In this document: piece by piece, positions 1 to 11,600 of the stretch
Numbering within the stretch: the first letter of the stretch is position 1
Layout of the letters: each line of letters starts with the position of its first letter
Notes under the pieces: model-generated
Told to the model about the DNA's origin: nothing
The model's input: only the letters and a program-made list of their open reading frames with translations
Databases searched by the model: none
Position numbers and translations under genes: made by a program
Assembly: GCA_035041965.1 (NCBI GenBank)
Contig: JAPYMA010003027.1
Location: forward strand, 16,458 to 80,457
Direction: 5' to 3'
Length of the DNA: 64,000 nt
From: Anisakis pegreffii
Lineage: Eukaryota > Nematoda > Chromadorea > Rhabditida > Anisakidae

Positions 1-68
1 ACATGACTGTGATTTTGCACCTCCTTCTTCTGGTTAACATTATGCTCGTTTTTAATCGGAAACCCCAG

Positions 69-280
69 GACTTGCACTGACTGCTCGATATAAAGATTTA
101 CAAGGTGGCAAAACAGCAGTAGTTTGGTTAAACTGCATTAAAAACGACTCTTCATTATATTACTTTATCAAGGACCGTACTCAAACGACCTTTACCCGAT
201 GGCGTAGCTACGACTTTCTTCGAGGAGGGGGGCAATCAGCTTATCAGCTTCATGATAATTCATGCATGTCCACCACATAG
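69..280 (+). CDS. Possible 3'-terminal exon of an unrecognised gene entering from the left
   Basis: An open frame of about 70 codons follows a plausible acceptor (ccccag ending at 68) and stops at a TAG at 278-280. The exon would start after one base of a split codon. I do not recognise the peptide. An AATAAA lies near 833-838, far downstream. With no upstream exon visible and only modest length, this may be a chance open frame in AT-moderate DNA. Confidence 0.2.
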
Positions 281-1295
281 ATGATGCCTAATAGCTTCAA
301 CTTCCTTATAGCTTAACAGTGTCACATCTGGTCATTGTGTTCAGATGATTTGCATTCTCAATTATTATCAGCTTCGCGACAATCCGTTGTTTAGATTGGC
401 GGGATCACGACTCCTAGTTATATACTTTTTTGCGACCATAGTTTTCAGTTCTTTGCATCGATCCCCAAATGAAAATCCCACACCAACCAATATGATCATT
501 ACCTAGTGACCTGTCTTCGTCCTCCATGAGAACGCACGTCTACTGAGTTCCATGTTTCTCTATGCTGCGCAAACCTTCTCCAGCGATGAACATGATCATA
601 TTAATATTAAATGCTTTTAAAGAGTTCAGAGCACCTTTACCCTCATACCTCTCTTAATTCTTAGCAAAGATAACCTCAGCTCATCGATATTTCTCGACTT
701 CACATTTCATCTCATTTCTTTTATGCTTACTGCACTCCTCGAATTCAGCTGAAATTCCTATCGATCAACCCAAACCCTTTCCTTGTCGTGTTGCAAATCA
801 ATAACTTTCGAAGGAAGTTCCATGTTATGAAAAATAAAGTGTAGTTCTTTCAAAAAAGGTATTCCAGAGACCAGAACATTTTATTTCTCAATATCAACAT
901 GTGAATCTGAATCAAATGTTCGAAACTGAAAAATCCTCTAAGAACATAAAAGACCGTAAGCGATACAATGGAACAGAATGAAATCAAAACACGTAATGAA
1001 CAATAGTTCCAATTATTGGTACAACACATGACTTAATCAATACAAAAATACACCAGTAGAAATAAATGACCATAGTAAATTACACCGATGGAGATGAAAA
1101 ATACGAACGTTGTGATAATGCAGTCTATTCGATGCGAAGTGATTTCAGAAGAGAATATTCAAAAACAAACAAAAAAGATGATCTCATCTGGGCTTGGGGT
1201 TCACGTTACTATCAGCTGTCAACCTCACATGATGATTGCAATCAAAAGCTGATGTAATATCCGCATCACGTTGAGCCAATAATAATACCAATATA
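281..1295. other. Intergenic stretch downstream of fis-1, no gene seen
   Basis: No convincing coding region. A 63-codon open frame on the plus strand (1066-1257) has no recognisable domain and no good splice context. An AATAAA on the minus strand at 880-885 could be the fis-1 poly(A) signal, but it lies about 410 bp past the stop, so this is uncertain. Confidence 0.4.
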
Positions 1296-2751
1296 TCATT
1301 TACTTTTGGCAGCTGATATAGCCGCCACGACCAGTCCTCCGACAACCATCAAACCTCCGCCGATTATTGCCATTCCCAGAATCCCATCTGAAATTTTATA
1401 ATGATGAAAATAACATCGATGATAACAACAATAAGAACAGCAAGCTCTTCAATATAGATATAAATTGCGCACCATTTCGCATTCTTTTTTGAATAAGTTC
1501 CTTCAGCTCGATTGCTTGACGATTATGCGATTCGGCACTCAGCAATATGTCGATATAAGCCAGTGCACGATCATATTGCTTAAATTTCATTTCATGAATC
1601 CAACCAACTCACAATCATTCCAAATTTCAACAAATCCATCAAATACACCGAACAACGACTTATTTCACAAGTGAATCGAGAAAGGCCATGCGCAAACACG
1701 ATTAGCTTAGTGCTTTGCATTCAATTTTATTCGAATCATAAACGAAAATGAAATAATTAAGACCTTAAGACGAGTATGTGCAATGGCCAGATAGTAGATG
1801 TAATCTCGTTTTGAAACGTCCTCTGTATCGCGTCTCATCAAATCTGTTCATAATTATTATTACGATAGCTATCATTATCACCATTACCACAACAAACACT
1901 AAAAATATACATTAAACCAGTGGTTCTCAACCGTTTTTCCTTCCCACAACGCTAAGAAATTTTCAGGATTCCTACAACAATATTCAAAATATCCTCGCAC
2001 CCCTCCCAACATCCATTATTTATCTCTTTCCACTGCAGTGAGTGTCTATAGTGTTGATGAATGCATACCATTAGAGTACATTCTGGCCTTTTCCAAAATA
2101 TATACGTTAAAATCCATCCTCGCCTACTTAATGTACAATAATGAGATCTTACTCCGCACCCCTTGGATGCCATCTCCCACCACTTGGGAGCGTAAGCAAC
2201 CTCAGCTGAAGTATTAGAATTGCATTAGATGAACAATCAACTGTACAAAACGGATTCTAAACGCAACCAGCTCTCCAACAATCAATAATGACAGTTCAAT
2301 CCTAACCCTCAAGAAGCTGAATACCCCTCTTGACGTCTTCTTTATTCGATTTGATCAATGCGTGAGCATATGAGAAGACTACCATAGCACTTGGACTACC
2401 ACGAGTCGTTTGGTCAATATAGACCTTAGCGAACCTCTGAAAACATGCTTATAATAGCAGTACTGATAATAATCGCATTATTGATAATAATCATTATAAC
2501 ATGAATAAAAATCATGAATTATTCATAACACCTAATCGAATCATATCACCAACACCAAAAAATTGCTAAAAGAAAAACAATCATTAGTATCATTATTTCA
2601 AGAAGAGCATTTCCTTCTCATACTCGAATCACATATGAACACAGTTCCATAAACGTTCATCTCGTGATAAGTTTGATATAATTTAATTACATCAACAAAC
2701 CATAAGATCGGCCTGATCAATCACTTCATCAACAATAGTACCGATATCCAT
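1296..2751 (-). CDS. fis-1: Mitochondrial fission 1 protein (FIS1), five exons, complete
   Basis: FIS1 is a tail-anchored outer mitochondrial and peroxisomal membrane protein that takes part in organelle fission. Exons on the minus strand are 2751-2701, 2436-2307, 1843-1764, 1578-1473 and 1387-1296. They total 459 nt, giving 152 aa, the same length as human FIS1. The start at 2749-2751 opens a peptide beginning MDIGTIVDEVIDQADL. The middle exons carry the TPR-like helices (KRGIQLLE, DYIYYLAIAHTRLK, QYDRALAYIDILL). The last exon gives the Gly-rich tail anchor (DGILGMAIIGGG, then LVVAAISAAKSK with a basic end). All junctions are gt..ag and every phase closes. The assignment rests on the C-terminal TPR plus tail signature and the exact length. 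No operon partner is visible. Confidence 0.9.
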
Positions 2752-3499
2752 GGTTTGTTGGCTATTTCCTCTACCACTTGTCGATGCGCGATCAAACCTG
2801 GCTTAAGAACTAAAATGTTACGAATTAATAAAGCGATGGATTATACAGCAAAAAGTTTCTGAAGACGTTCATCACAATACTCGATATATTACGGATCAGA
2901 TTTAACTCTAAATGTGAAAACATCCTCAGCATCCACATAAACAAACACACAAAATGACTCATAACGTAAGGTACTCGAAGGTAAAGAGGACTGAGATCAA
3001 TCTATGGCACATACTTTAAACATCGGGCTGCTTCGAGATGGTTTTAAAAAAATCTTTTGGAATAGTATGACTAATGGATCTGGTAACATAAGCAAAACTG
3101 CACTTTTGAAGTGATCAAAACCGTTGGGTGACGGATACTTAGCTCCCTGACAAGTAGCACCCTTCCAACGTCGTTTTCAGCTATTCAACGCCCCAAACTT
3201 CGTTTCGGTTCGATTTTGAGCAATGCGAACGCATGTTTACCATTGTGTGAGCGTATCATGGAAACGCGTAGTACGCGGCACATTTGGGCCTACCAGAGAC
3301 ACTATGGGTAGCGTTCTTCAACACCACATCCCTTAGTTTTTATCAGCTACTAATATGAGCTATAATTATTAATAAACGAACGGAAATTCGGCTGTCGCCG
3401 TTCGGTAGTTGCGGGAATGCGGATGCCCGATTATGAATGACTTTTACGCTATCATCCTTCAATTGCGGAGCTATCGATGTCCCTGAATGCGTATACGTG
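2752..3499. other. Upstream region of fis-1, no gene seen
   Basis: This is the presumed promoter side of fis-1. I see no coding region or clear regulatory motif. Parts near 3150-3450 are more GC-rich than the surroundings, leading into the coding-like segment that follows. Confidence 0.35.
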
Positions 3500-3840
3500 A
3501 TGTCATCGTTGCCTCAGCAAGATGACTCCAGCACACGAAAGCGAAAGAGGAAAATGCCTCGGTATCCCCAGATGAAATTCTTCGACGCTGATTATGAAAG
3601 GCCAAAAGTGAGAACAGGATGATATGCGGATACCGCTGGAATTCGATGTTAACATCGAAGCAACGCAACAGTCTGAAAATGTGAGTTCTCCATATCGATT
3701 TTTATCGGCAGCAAGTCCTATCGCATTCTGTATGAAGGATTTCGTCGTGAATTTGAGGTCCTTCGGCTACCGTACATAAAATTCGTCGCCGTTAGTGCGA
3801 GGATTGTCAAAGTAAAAGCGGCATTTCGGTGGTTTGTGTG
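3500..3840 (+). pseudogene. Coding-like segment with frame changes, unrecognised
   Basis: Three adjoining open stretches read like protein but lie in alternating frames. ATG at 3500 opens a Lys/Arg-rich stretch (RKRKRKMPRYPQ) up to about 3606. A second frame runs 3618-3681 (includes RIPLEFDVNIEA) and ends at a good gtgagt. The first frame resumes at about 3698-3780 (includes RREFEVLRLPYIKFV) and ends near a gtaaaa. The intervals of about 10 and 30 bp are too short for ordinary introns, so this is either a frameshifted relic, sequence error in a real exon set, or chance. No family recognised. Confidence 0.3.
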
Positions 3841-3990
3841 TAATCGCGAACATACACAACGGGTTATTTCACTGAGCAAGTGATAAGTAGATTCCTTATG
3901 TTGATGTACGCGATCGATTACTTTCGATTCTCTTGGTATATTTTCTCGCAGGATGCGTACAGATCAACAGTATACGAATACAGTATGAAC

Positions 3991-4285
3991 TGGTGTTGGG
4001 TCGGTGACCACCGAAAATCGGTCAATAATCACCGACGGTTTTGCGTTGGTCCCCGACCGTCGGTGAATACCCAGTTGCGGTAATTACCGACCCGTCGGTG
4101 ACTACCGACCGCAACCGACAAGGCTTGCTCGGTCGGTGACCGTGGCAAACCGCCCCGCAGTTGCAACCGAACCGCAACCGACCGATGCTGAAAATTAGGC
4201 GGTCGGTGAATACCGAGTTGCGGTAATCACCGACATGGCTCTCGGTCGGTGACCATCGACAAAAATATTTCGGTTCCCAACACTA
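3991..4285. mobile_element. 295-bp MITE, family B (TIR xGTGTTGGG), probable hAT type
   Basis: The left end reads tggtgttgggtcggtgacc and the right end, reversed, tagtgttgggaaccg, so the termini form imperfect inverted repeats. The flanks are gtatgaac (3983-3990) and gtataaac (4286-4293), an 8-bp target duplication with one mismatch, as expected for hAT elements. The interior is built from many direct and inverted copies of a cggtcggtgaccaccg-like motif and could fold extensively. It has no coding capacity. A related copy lies at 48042-48351. Confidence 0.7.
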
Positions 4286-4315
4286 GTATAAACAGGATGT
4301 GAAATACACGCACAA

Positions 4316-5018
4316 TCAACAGCTACAGAAGCATAAACAAGTGTGAGCAAATAGACACACAAATATCCACGCAAATACAGAAATATCAAGCATAGAAATG
4401 GTTTCTGTGCGCATTTGAACAGGATTGTCAACGTTGTTTTTTTTGTTGTTTTCTTTGCTTGTTCGCTTTCTTTTCGCCCTGAGCTTCACTGGTGAGGGGG
4501 AGTGATCCTCATCCCCTTCTCGTTCATTCCAGTGTTCAGTTGAATACCGTTTCGGCTCTGTTCGCCGGTCCACCAGATGGTGATGAACTGTCCATCCGGC
4601 TAGTTCATCACCATCTGGTGGACCATGCCCAGCCTCGAGGGGTTCGTCCGCCGTCTCTTCAGAGGTGGTAGGCGGTCTCCTGGTGGGCGATGAACTACCC
4701 GAGAGTGTGAATAAGGCTGATGAGCAGGCCGAAGTGGGAGACTTTAGTGCGGCTCCGAAAGAGAATTTTTGGGTGTGCTTCTCTTCTCATTAGTACCGCG
4801 TCATGTTGTATCAACTGTTACAGTATTGATTGCGTCGATATTGTCATTTCACATGTTTTTTCTTGCCACCATTCAATCTATCGTAAAATGATCCACAATT
4901 CCCAATATTCCTAACATGAGTTATTGTCAACCTCGTTGGAATCGGCTGCATCTTTACCTGTTGGGGACTCGAAGAGGTGGTTATTTGTTGTCGTCATTTT
5001 TTGATAAGTGGATTCCAT
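4316..5018 (-). CDS. Candidate two-exon gene, unrecognised charged protein
   Basis: The proposed exon 1 is 5018-4958 (ATG at 5016-5018, about 20 codons beginning MESTYQKMTTTNNHL), ending at a good donor, CAACAG/gtaaag. Exon 2 would begin at 4782 after ..gagaag and stay open for 155 codons to a stop at 4316. The splice leaves one base and takes two, so the frame is consistent. Exon 2 is Ser/Pro/Glu-rich, then basic (KLRAKRKRTSKENNKK), and ends in a hydrophobic Cys-rich tail that may be intronic read-through. No domain recognised. The acceptor is weak, so the model is tentative. A perfect hairpin lies inside exon 2. Confidence 0.35.
4567..4624. repeat. Perfect 23-bp inverted repeat with 12-nt loop
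   Basis: The left arm, 4567-4589, is exactly reverse-complementary to 4602-4624, separated by gtccatccggct. It lies in the candidate exon 2 of the gene at 4316-5018. The transcript of either strand could form a 23-bp perfect stem. Confidence 0.85.
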
Positions 5019-5378
5019 TTGAATGAGGTTTGACGTTTTTGATGAATTCCGAAATTTTGCCGAATTTTCGACGGTTTTTCCGAACAAACAACAGCGCGGT
5101 TGCGAATGTTGAAGAGCGATTCGAAAGTAGCGATGAACGATGACAATTAGCAGACTGATTTTGGTGAGTAGCGTTTCAGCCGAAACTATTGCTGCTTTTG
5201 TGATTAACCGTACCTTTAGCAAAAGATCTTCGCTACTTCTTTGTCAGCGGTGCTATTAGCAGGTTATTTTCAGCGCAACAAAAAAAATTTTTTGTATATT
5301 ATTAATTACCGAAGCTACTTTTTTCAGTAGTGCGGTAATCACTACACGTCAACAGCAAGCACAAACTTCGAAGAAATA
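5019..5378. other. Intergenic between the candidate gene and the poly-VWA 3' end
   Basis: No supported gene. Minus-strand open frame continues upstream of the proposed ATG at 5018 to about 5222, but without recognisable content. A T-run and poly-A tract occur near 5280-5295. Confidence 0.35.
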
Positions 5379-5384
5379 TTTATT
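5379..5384 (-). other. Poly(A) signal AATAAA of the poly-VWA gene
   Basis: TTTATT on the plus strand is AATAAA on the gene strand, about 136 nt past the stop codon at 5520-5522. It is the first such hexamer seen downstream of the terminal exon. Confidence 0.5.
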
Positions 5385-5519
5385 CATAACAGAAGGTGAT
5401 TAAACAGCCGATAATATAAAACTAATCTATAGTAATTTATCAGAGAGATGAGTTGCAAAGAGTGTTTAGAGAAGCTGATAAGAAGGTGATTGATTAGATC
5501 GCTATCGGAGGGTTGCGGA

Positions 5520-5645
5520 TCAGTTGTTACCGCTCTTTTGATGTTCGTTCTGGAGTTCTTGATTTGCTCTTGGTTTCGCAGTTGCTGTTGTTGTTGGTTT
5601 CGGTGTTGATCGAGTTGGCTGCGGCGTGCATATCGCTTTGTTCAC
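5520..5645 (-). other. Terminal exon of the poly-VWA gene (linker plus stop)
   Basis: This is the array-end version of the linker exon. It starts in phase 0 after ctctcag, shares NKAICTPQPTRSTPKPTTT with the internal linkers, then diverges and runs 41 codons to TGA at 5520-5522. Internal linkers instead splice out after 71 nt at gtatga. The change from spliced linker to stop exon marks the true 3' end of the gene. Confidence 0.7.
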
Positions 5646-8600
5646 CTGAGAGGATAACTGGTGATTACAATTAATAAAATCTATTTTTTAAATTGTTAAT
5701 CCACGCATGATTGCGATGACATCTTTGGAGAACAAGAATGTTTGCCTCAGGCTCATTATTATAACATTCCTATTTATTGAATGTCTATTAATGAGATGAC
5801 CGGGTTTGTAAACTCCATATTGCAAATTTTGTAGAATGCTCGCGGTTTTGATTCAGAACAAACCCGCAATAATAACGCAGTTTTACCACTCTGGCTGATT
5901 CTTGATGATTTCCTACCTCGTGAACGGCAGATTCATCGAATTGAGACACATGCAGCACTTCAGTACTGAGTTTCTCGAACAACTGCGCATTTGCAGATCC
6001 AGGAGCAACAATGATGAATCGATCACCATTCTTTGCGAGATCACTTGCCAGCGGAACCGCTGCTTCGACATCCTTCACTGTTCTAAATCAAAATTGTTCG
6101 TTCGGTGTTACAGCTCGGAGAACAAATCAACCGCAATTGATCCAAAAAATTCCTCGAATACCTACCCGAATTTGATCGAGCAAGAGAATTATCGTGAAAA
6201 TGAAACCTTTACGTTGGAATCCTTCGCTAAACAATAAAAAACCCACGTATTGTAAAGGAATATGAGAGACGCGACTTTCTTGTTTCTCCGACGATTGTGA
6301 TCGATTTCCTGCTTAACAAATTCCATCCCCCTGTAAAGTGTGGCTGTTAAACGATATGATATGGAATTACAAACAAAAAGAAACTGAATATAATTAGTGA
6401 CAAGAAATACGATTCCAGTAATGTTTAGTAACAGTCGGTCATCGAGGTGTGGTTGAATGAACAGCAGGAACGGAATGAATCGGACGAAAGACTTTATTTT
6501 TTCTCCTAACCGGTCCTCGAGAGTTAATGTTCGAGAACACTTCAGTATCAGTTTGTTCAGGTCAGCATAATCATATTTCTGTTCCAATCAAACTGTCCTA
6601 TACCTGTTGAATTCCAATGAATGGAACTGAGCAGTTCCAGGAAAGACGCGAAGAAGAGGACGGAAAATAACGACTGAATAAAACAGTTCGTATGAAGTGT
6701 GGAACAGAAACACTACGTGATTAGTAACACTATGCAGTAAAAAGAAAAGTGTTAAAATGCATTTGAAGGGAAGACGTTCTGCGTGACTGAAATTCATAGT
6801 TATTCATCGATGAAACGATTTGAGAAATTTGTGAGGTTTAAAAGCGAAACATTATTCATACTGTTTGATATCCGTTCGATAACCCGGTCGTTCTGAACTG
6901 TACATCCACACCATTTCATCGAATACCTTAGCATTCGCATATTGGAATGGATGCGCACCCCAACTTGCCATTCCTCCTTGAAACGTACCGACCGCCACTT
7001 CAGTCTCCCACGGGTTAATATTCCACGATGGCGCAAGTTTTTTTCTAACGAATTCCACTTCCTACAGCACACATGTAATATTTATTTTCTTCATCCATTA
7101 CCAGTTGATCATCTTGTAAATATGACAAAACGGTAACTGATGTGAGTACATTCTCACATTGAGGTACGTTTGTGTGGGAACTGCGCCGGAGAGATCCATA
7201 CCAATCAACACATCATAATCACATCCCAAGCCAGGTTTCGGTCTGAAATTCAACAACAAATTACATTAGAGAATGCTGAAACCGGGAGTTTTTCGAGTAA
7301 AATAATTGTGTGGCTGATTTTTAGAAACACTACCATTCTCACATATTTGAGAAAAGCGGGTAAAATTAAGACTTTCATAACGATAATAATTGTAATTAGT
7401 AAGTTTATTATTGTTCCTCAGGCAATAGGAGCGGGACGGAACCGTCAAAAATTCCAAACGGCTCTGGTTCCTGAGCTGGTCAGCATTTGAAACAGATAAT
7501 TCAAAGTAATTGCTTACTTTGGCGTTGTCGCTGTACTATACCCAGGACAAGTATTGTCGAGAATCTGAAAATCCGTAATTTGGTTCTCGAACCTATCAAG
7601 ATCATCGTTCATTTTATAGCGACTGAGATATGAAGATTTCAGTCCTCGTCCCCACTGGTATTACAACAGTCGCTTACAGGACTGTTCCGTCTCAGGACTT
7701 CAGAGCTTAGACAATGCAGAATTGCAAAGTTTACCTCATCAGCTAGAGCATCATCGTATCGAGTTGCAATAATCGGCTGCACGCCAAGAATTGTTTTGAA
7801 ATTATTCGAATTGAATTGTGAGCCAATTCCAACAATGTTCACACGTTGAGTCAAATTCGAATACAGTGATTTCACTTGTTTCAAGTCATCCGTTTCACTG
7901 CAAATATGTATCTCATCTTCAGTTTCGAAAGTAACTCAGCAGAATTTCGTGGCGCGGTTTCAGTAATTTCAGTCTATCGAACCGCCATTTAAGAATTGGA
8001 TTGATAATAATCTTCGATTGCGAGGGATTTAACGAAATAATACGAGCAATAAAACATTCAATTTCAGTTGTTGATCTACTCTCTAGATTTTTGACTGACC
8101 TAATCAATCATGGAGCCCTATATTCATCGATTCCCTGGAGTACGGGATTCTTGGAAACGTCAAAAAAGTGCAGACAGAGACAATTAATGGGCTGTTTGTT
8201 GATCAAATATTTATCTTAAACACATGGAAACGATGATGGTTACTTTGCACTAAGTGCGTTCTAATGGGTTTAGTGCATTCACATGCACTGAACACATTTG
8301 AATGAATCTACCTGGTCGCTGTAAATAATGTGTAAGACGCTACATGTCCGAATCTTTGCCTGTTACTGATCAAGTAGTTTATTGCTTTGAATCCCCTGAA
8401 ATATCGTTCAATGATGTGGATGATGATTTGCATTCCTTAGAAGAAGGAATCCTATCACTAAATTATACAAGAATGTTGATTTTGTGATGAATTTTCATCC
8501 TCCAGCGGCAAGAAAAATAATCTGGAATGTGTATGAGCATCAAAACAAACTCAGTAACACTCGGTGGTCCAAGAGATCCTATGTTGCTCATATTCTTCAA

Positions 8601-11600
8601 ATCCCTTCTAAAGTCTGCGTCGTGGTGGTACCAGAATCCTCCGAACCACGGTGCTCCATCTTTACCGTACGCACCAATTGAAGCATCTGTCCATGATGGC
8701 ATAACGTAAAATCTGCTGGCCAATTTGTTCGTCAGGAATGCGACTTCCTGGAAGAGTCGTTGGCATGGCTTATGAAAAGCAATCTGCGCATGCCAGATAT
8801 AATACACTACATTCCGTACGAAATTATTTTAATTTATCCCTGTTAATACTAAACAAATGATATTTTATTGCTAATATGCACTCCATGAGATGGCCTTTGC
8901 GGAATATCATGTGAGTTCCAGATAGGCAGTCCCGCTAATTTCATGTCATGTCCTACTAGAATAACGTTGCAATATCGCAAAATAAACCTCTGCATATTGC
9001 TGATTTGTAACAGCCGTTGATCGATCCAAATAGAATGCAACGTCAGTGTCACAAGGAAGACCACCCGGATGAGGGCTGAAAATGGTTCAGTAATGTGGAT
9101 TCTGTTTGGAAATTTCAAGTCAAGCATGAATTTATTTCCATATGATCTCTTCAAACTTGGAGGAAACCAGGATGCAGATCGACAAGCTATTTCTAAATGA
9201 CACTGGGAACTCAACCATTCGACCTCATAGTCGACCAGACGAAACATGGAAGATGTTATCAATCAAAAGTCAACGTCATACGTTGGTTCAGTCGTTGTTG
9301 TTGGTTTCGGTGTTGATCGAGTTGGCTGCGGCGTGCATATCGCTTTGTTCATCTGAGAGGATAACTGGTGATTAGAATTAATGAAATCTATATTTTAAAT
9401 TGTTAATTCACGCATGATTGCGATGACATCTTTGTAGAACAAGAATGTTTGCCTCAGGCTCATTATTATAACATTCCTATTTATTGAATGTCTATTAATG
9501 AGATGACCGGGTTTGTAAACTCCATATTGCAAATTTTGTAGAATGCTCGCGGTTTTGATTCAGAACAAACCCGCAATAATAACGCAGTTTTACCACTCTG
9601 GCTGATTCTTGATGATTTCCTACCTCGTGAACGGCAGATTCATCGAATTGAGACACATGCAGCACTTCAGTACTGAGTTTCTCGAACAACTGCGCATTTG
9701 CAGATCCAGGAGCAACAATGATGAATCGATCACCATTCTTTGCGAGATCACTTGCCAGCGGAACCGCTGCTTCGACATCCTTCACTGTTCTAAATCAAAA
9801 TTGTTCGTTCGGTGTTACAGCTCGGAGAACAAACCAACCACAGTTGATCCAAAAAGTTCCTCGAATACCTACCCGAATTTGATCGAGCAAGAGAATCTTC
9901 GTGAAAATGAAAGCTTTACGTTGGAATCCTTCATTAAACAGAATAAAAAACCTACGCATTGTAAAGGAATATGAGAGATGCGACTTTCTTGTTTTTCCGA
10001 CGATTGGAATCGATTTCCTGCTTAACATATTCCATCCCCCTGCAAAGTGTGGCTGTTAAACGATATGATATTGAATTACAAACAAAAAGAAACTGAATAT
10101 AATTAGTGACAAGAAATACGATTCCAGTAATGTTTGGTAACAGTCGGTCATGGTGGTGTGGTTGAATAACCAGCAGGAACGGAATGAATCGGACGAAGGA
10201 CTAGTTTTTTCTCCTAACCGGTCATGGAGCGTTAATGTTTGAGAACATTTCAGTATCAGTTTGTTCAGGTCAGCATAATCATATTTCTGTTCCAATCAAA
10301 CTGTCCTATACCTGTTGAATTCCAATGAATGGAACTGAGCAGTTCCAGGAAAGACGCGAAGAAGAGAACGGAATAGAACGACTGAATAGAACAGTTCGCA
10401 AGAAGTGTGGAACAGAAACATTACTTGATTAGTAACACTATGATGGAAAATGAAAAGTGTTAAAATGCATTTGAAGGGAAGACGTTCTGCGTGACTGAAA
10501 TTCATAGTTATTCAACCATGAAACGATGTGAGAAATTTGTGAGGTTTAAAAGCGAAACGTTATTCATACTGTTTGATATCCGTTCGAAAACCTGGTCGTT
10601 TTGAACTGTATAACCCCAGCATTTCATCGAATATCTTTGCATTCTCATATTGGAATGCATACGCACCCCAACTGGCCATTCCTCCTTGAAACGCACCGAC
10701 CGCCACTTCAGTCTCCCACGGGTTAATATTCCACGATGGAGCAAGTTTTTTTCTAATGAATTCCACTTCCTACAGCACACATGTAATATTTACATTCTTC
10801 ATTCATTAACAGTTGATCATCTTGTAAATATGACAAAACGGTAACTGATCTAAATACATTCTCACATTGATATACGTTTGTGTGGGAACTGCGCTGGAGA
10901 GATCCATACCAATCAACACATCATAATCACATCCCAAGCCAGGTTTCGGTCTGAAATTCAACAACAAATTACATTAGAGAATGCTGAAACGGGGAGTTTT
11001 TCGAGTGGAATAATTGTGTGACTGATTTTTAGAAACACTACCATTCTCATATATTTGAGAAAAGCCGGTAAATTTAAGACTTTCATAACGATAATAATTG
11101 TAATTAGTAAGTTTATTATTGTTCCTCAGGCAACAGGAGCGGGACGGAACCGTCAAAAATTCCAAACAGCTCTGGTTCCTGAGCTGGTCAGCATTTGAAA
11201 CAGATAATTCAAAGTAATTGCTTACTTTGGCGTTGTCGCTGTACTATACCCAGGACAAATTTTGTCGAAAATCTGAAAATCCGTAATTTGGTTCTGGAAC
11301 CTGTCAAGATCATCGTTCATTTTATAGCGACTGAGATATGAAGATTTCAGTCCTCCTCCCCACTGGTATTACAACAGTCGCTTACAGGACTGTTCCGTCT
11401 CAGGACTTCAGAGCTTAGACAATGCAGAATTGCAATGTTTACCTCATCAGCTAGAGCATCATCGTATCGAGTTGCAATAATCGGCTGCACGCCAAGAATT
11501 GTTTTGAAATTATTCGAATTGAATTGTGAGCCAATTCCAACAATGTTCACACTTTGAGTCAAATTGGAATACAATGATTTCACTTGTTTCAAGTCATCCG

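Noticed and set aside
5902..6237. Plus-strand open frame of 111-121 codons repeated in each unit
   Set aside because: It is the antisense shadow of VWA exon 9 and neighbouring intron.
7373..7490. Extra linker exon (EPEPFG..) between VWA domains
   Set aside because: I first counted one base too many at the exon 5 donor. With the correct count (CCAAA/gtaagc) exon 5 joins exon 6 directly in phase and no extra exon is needed.
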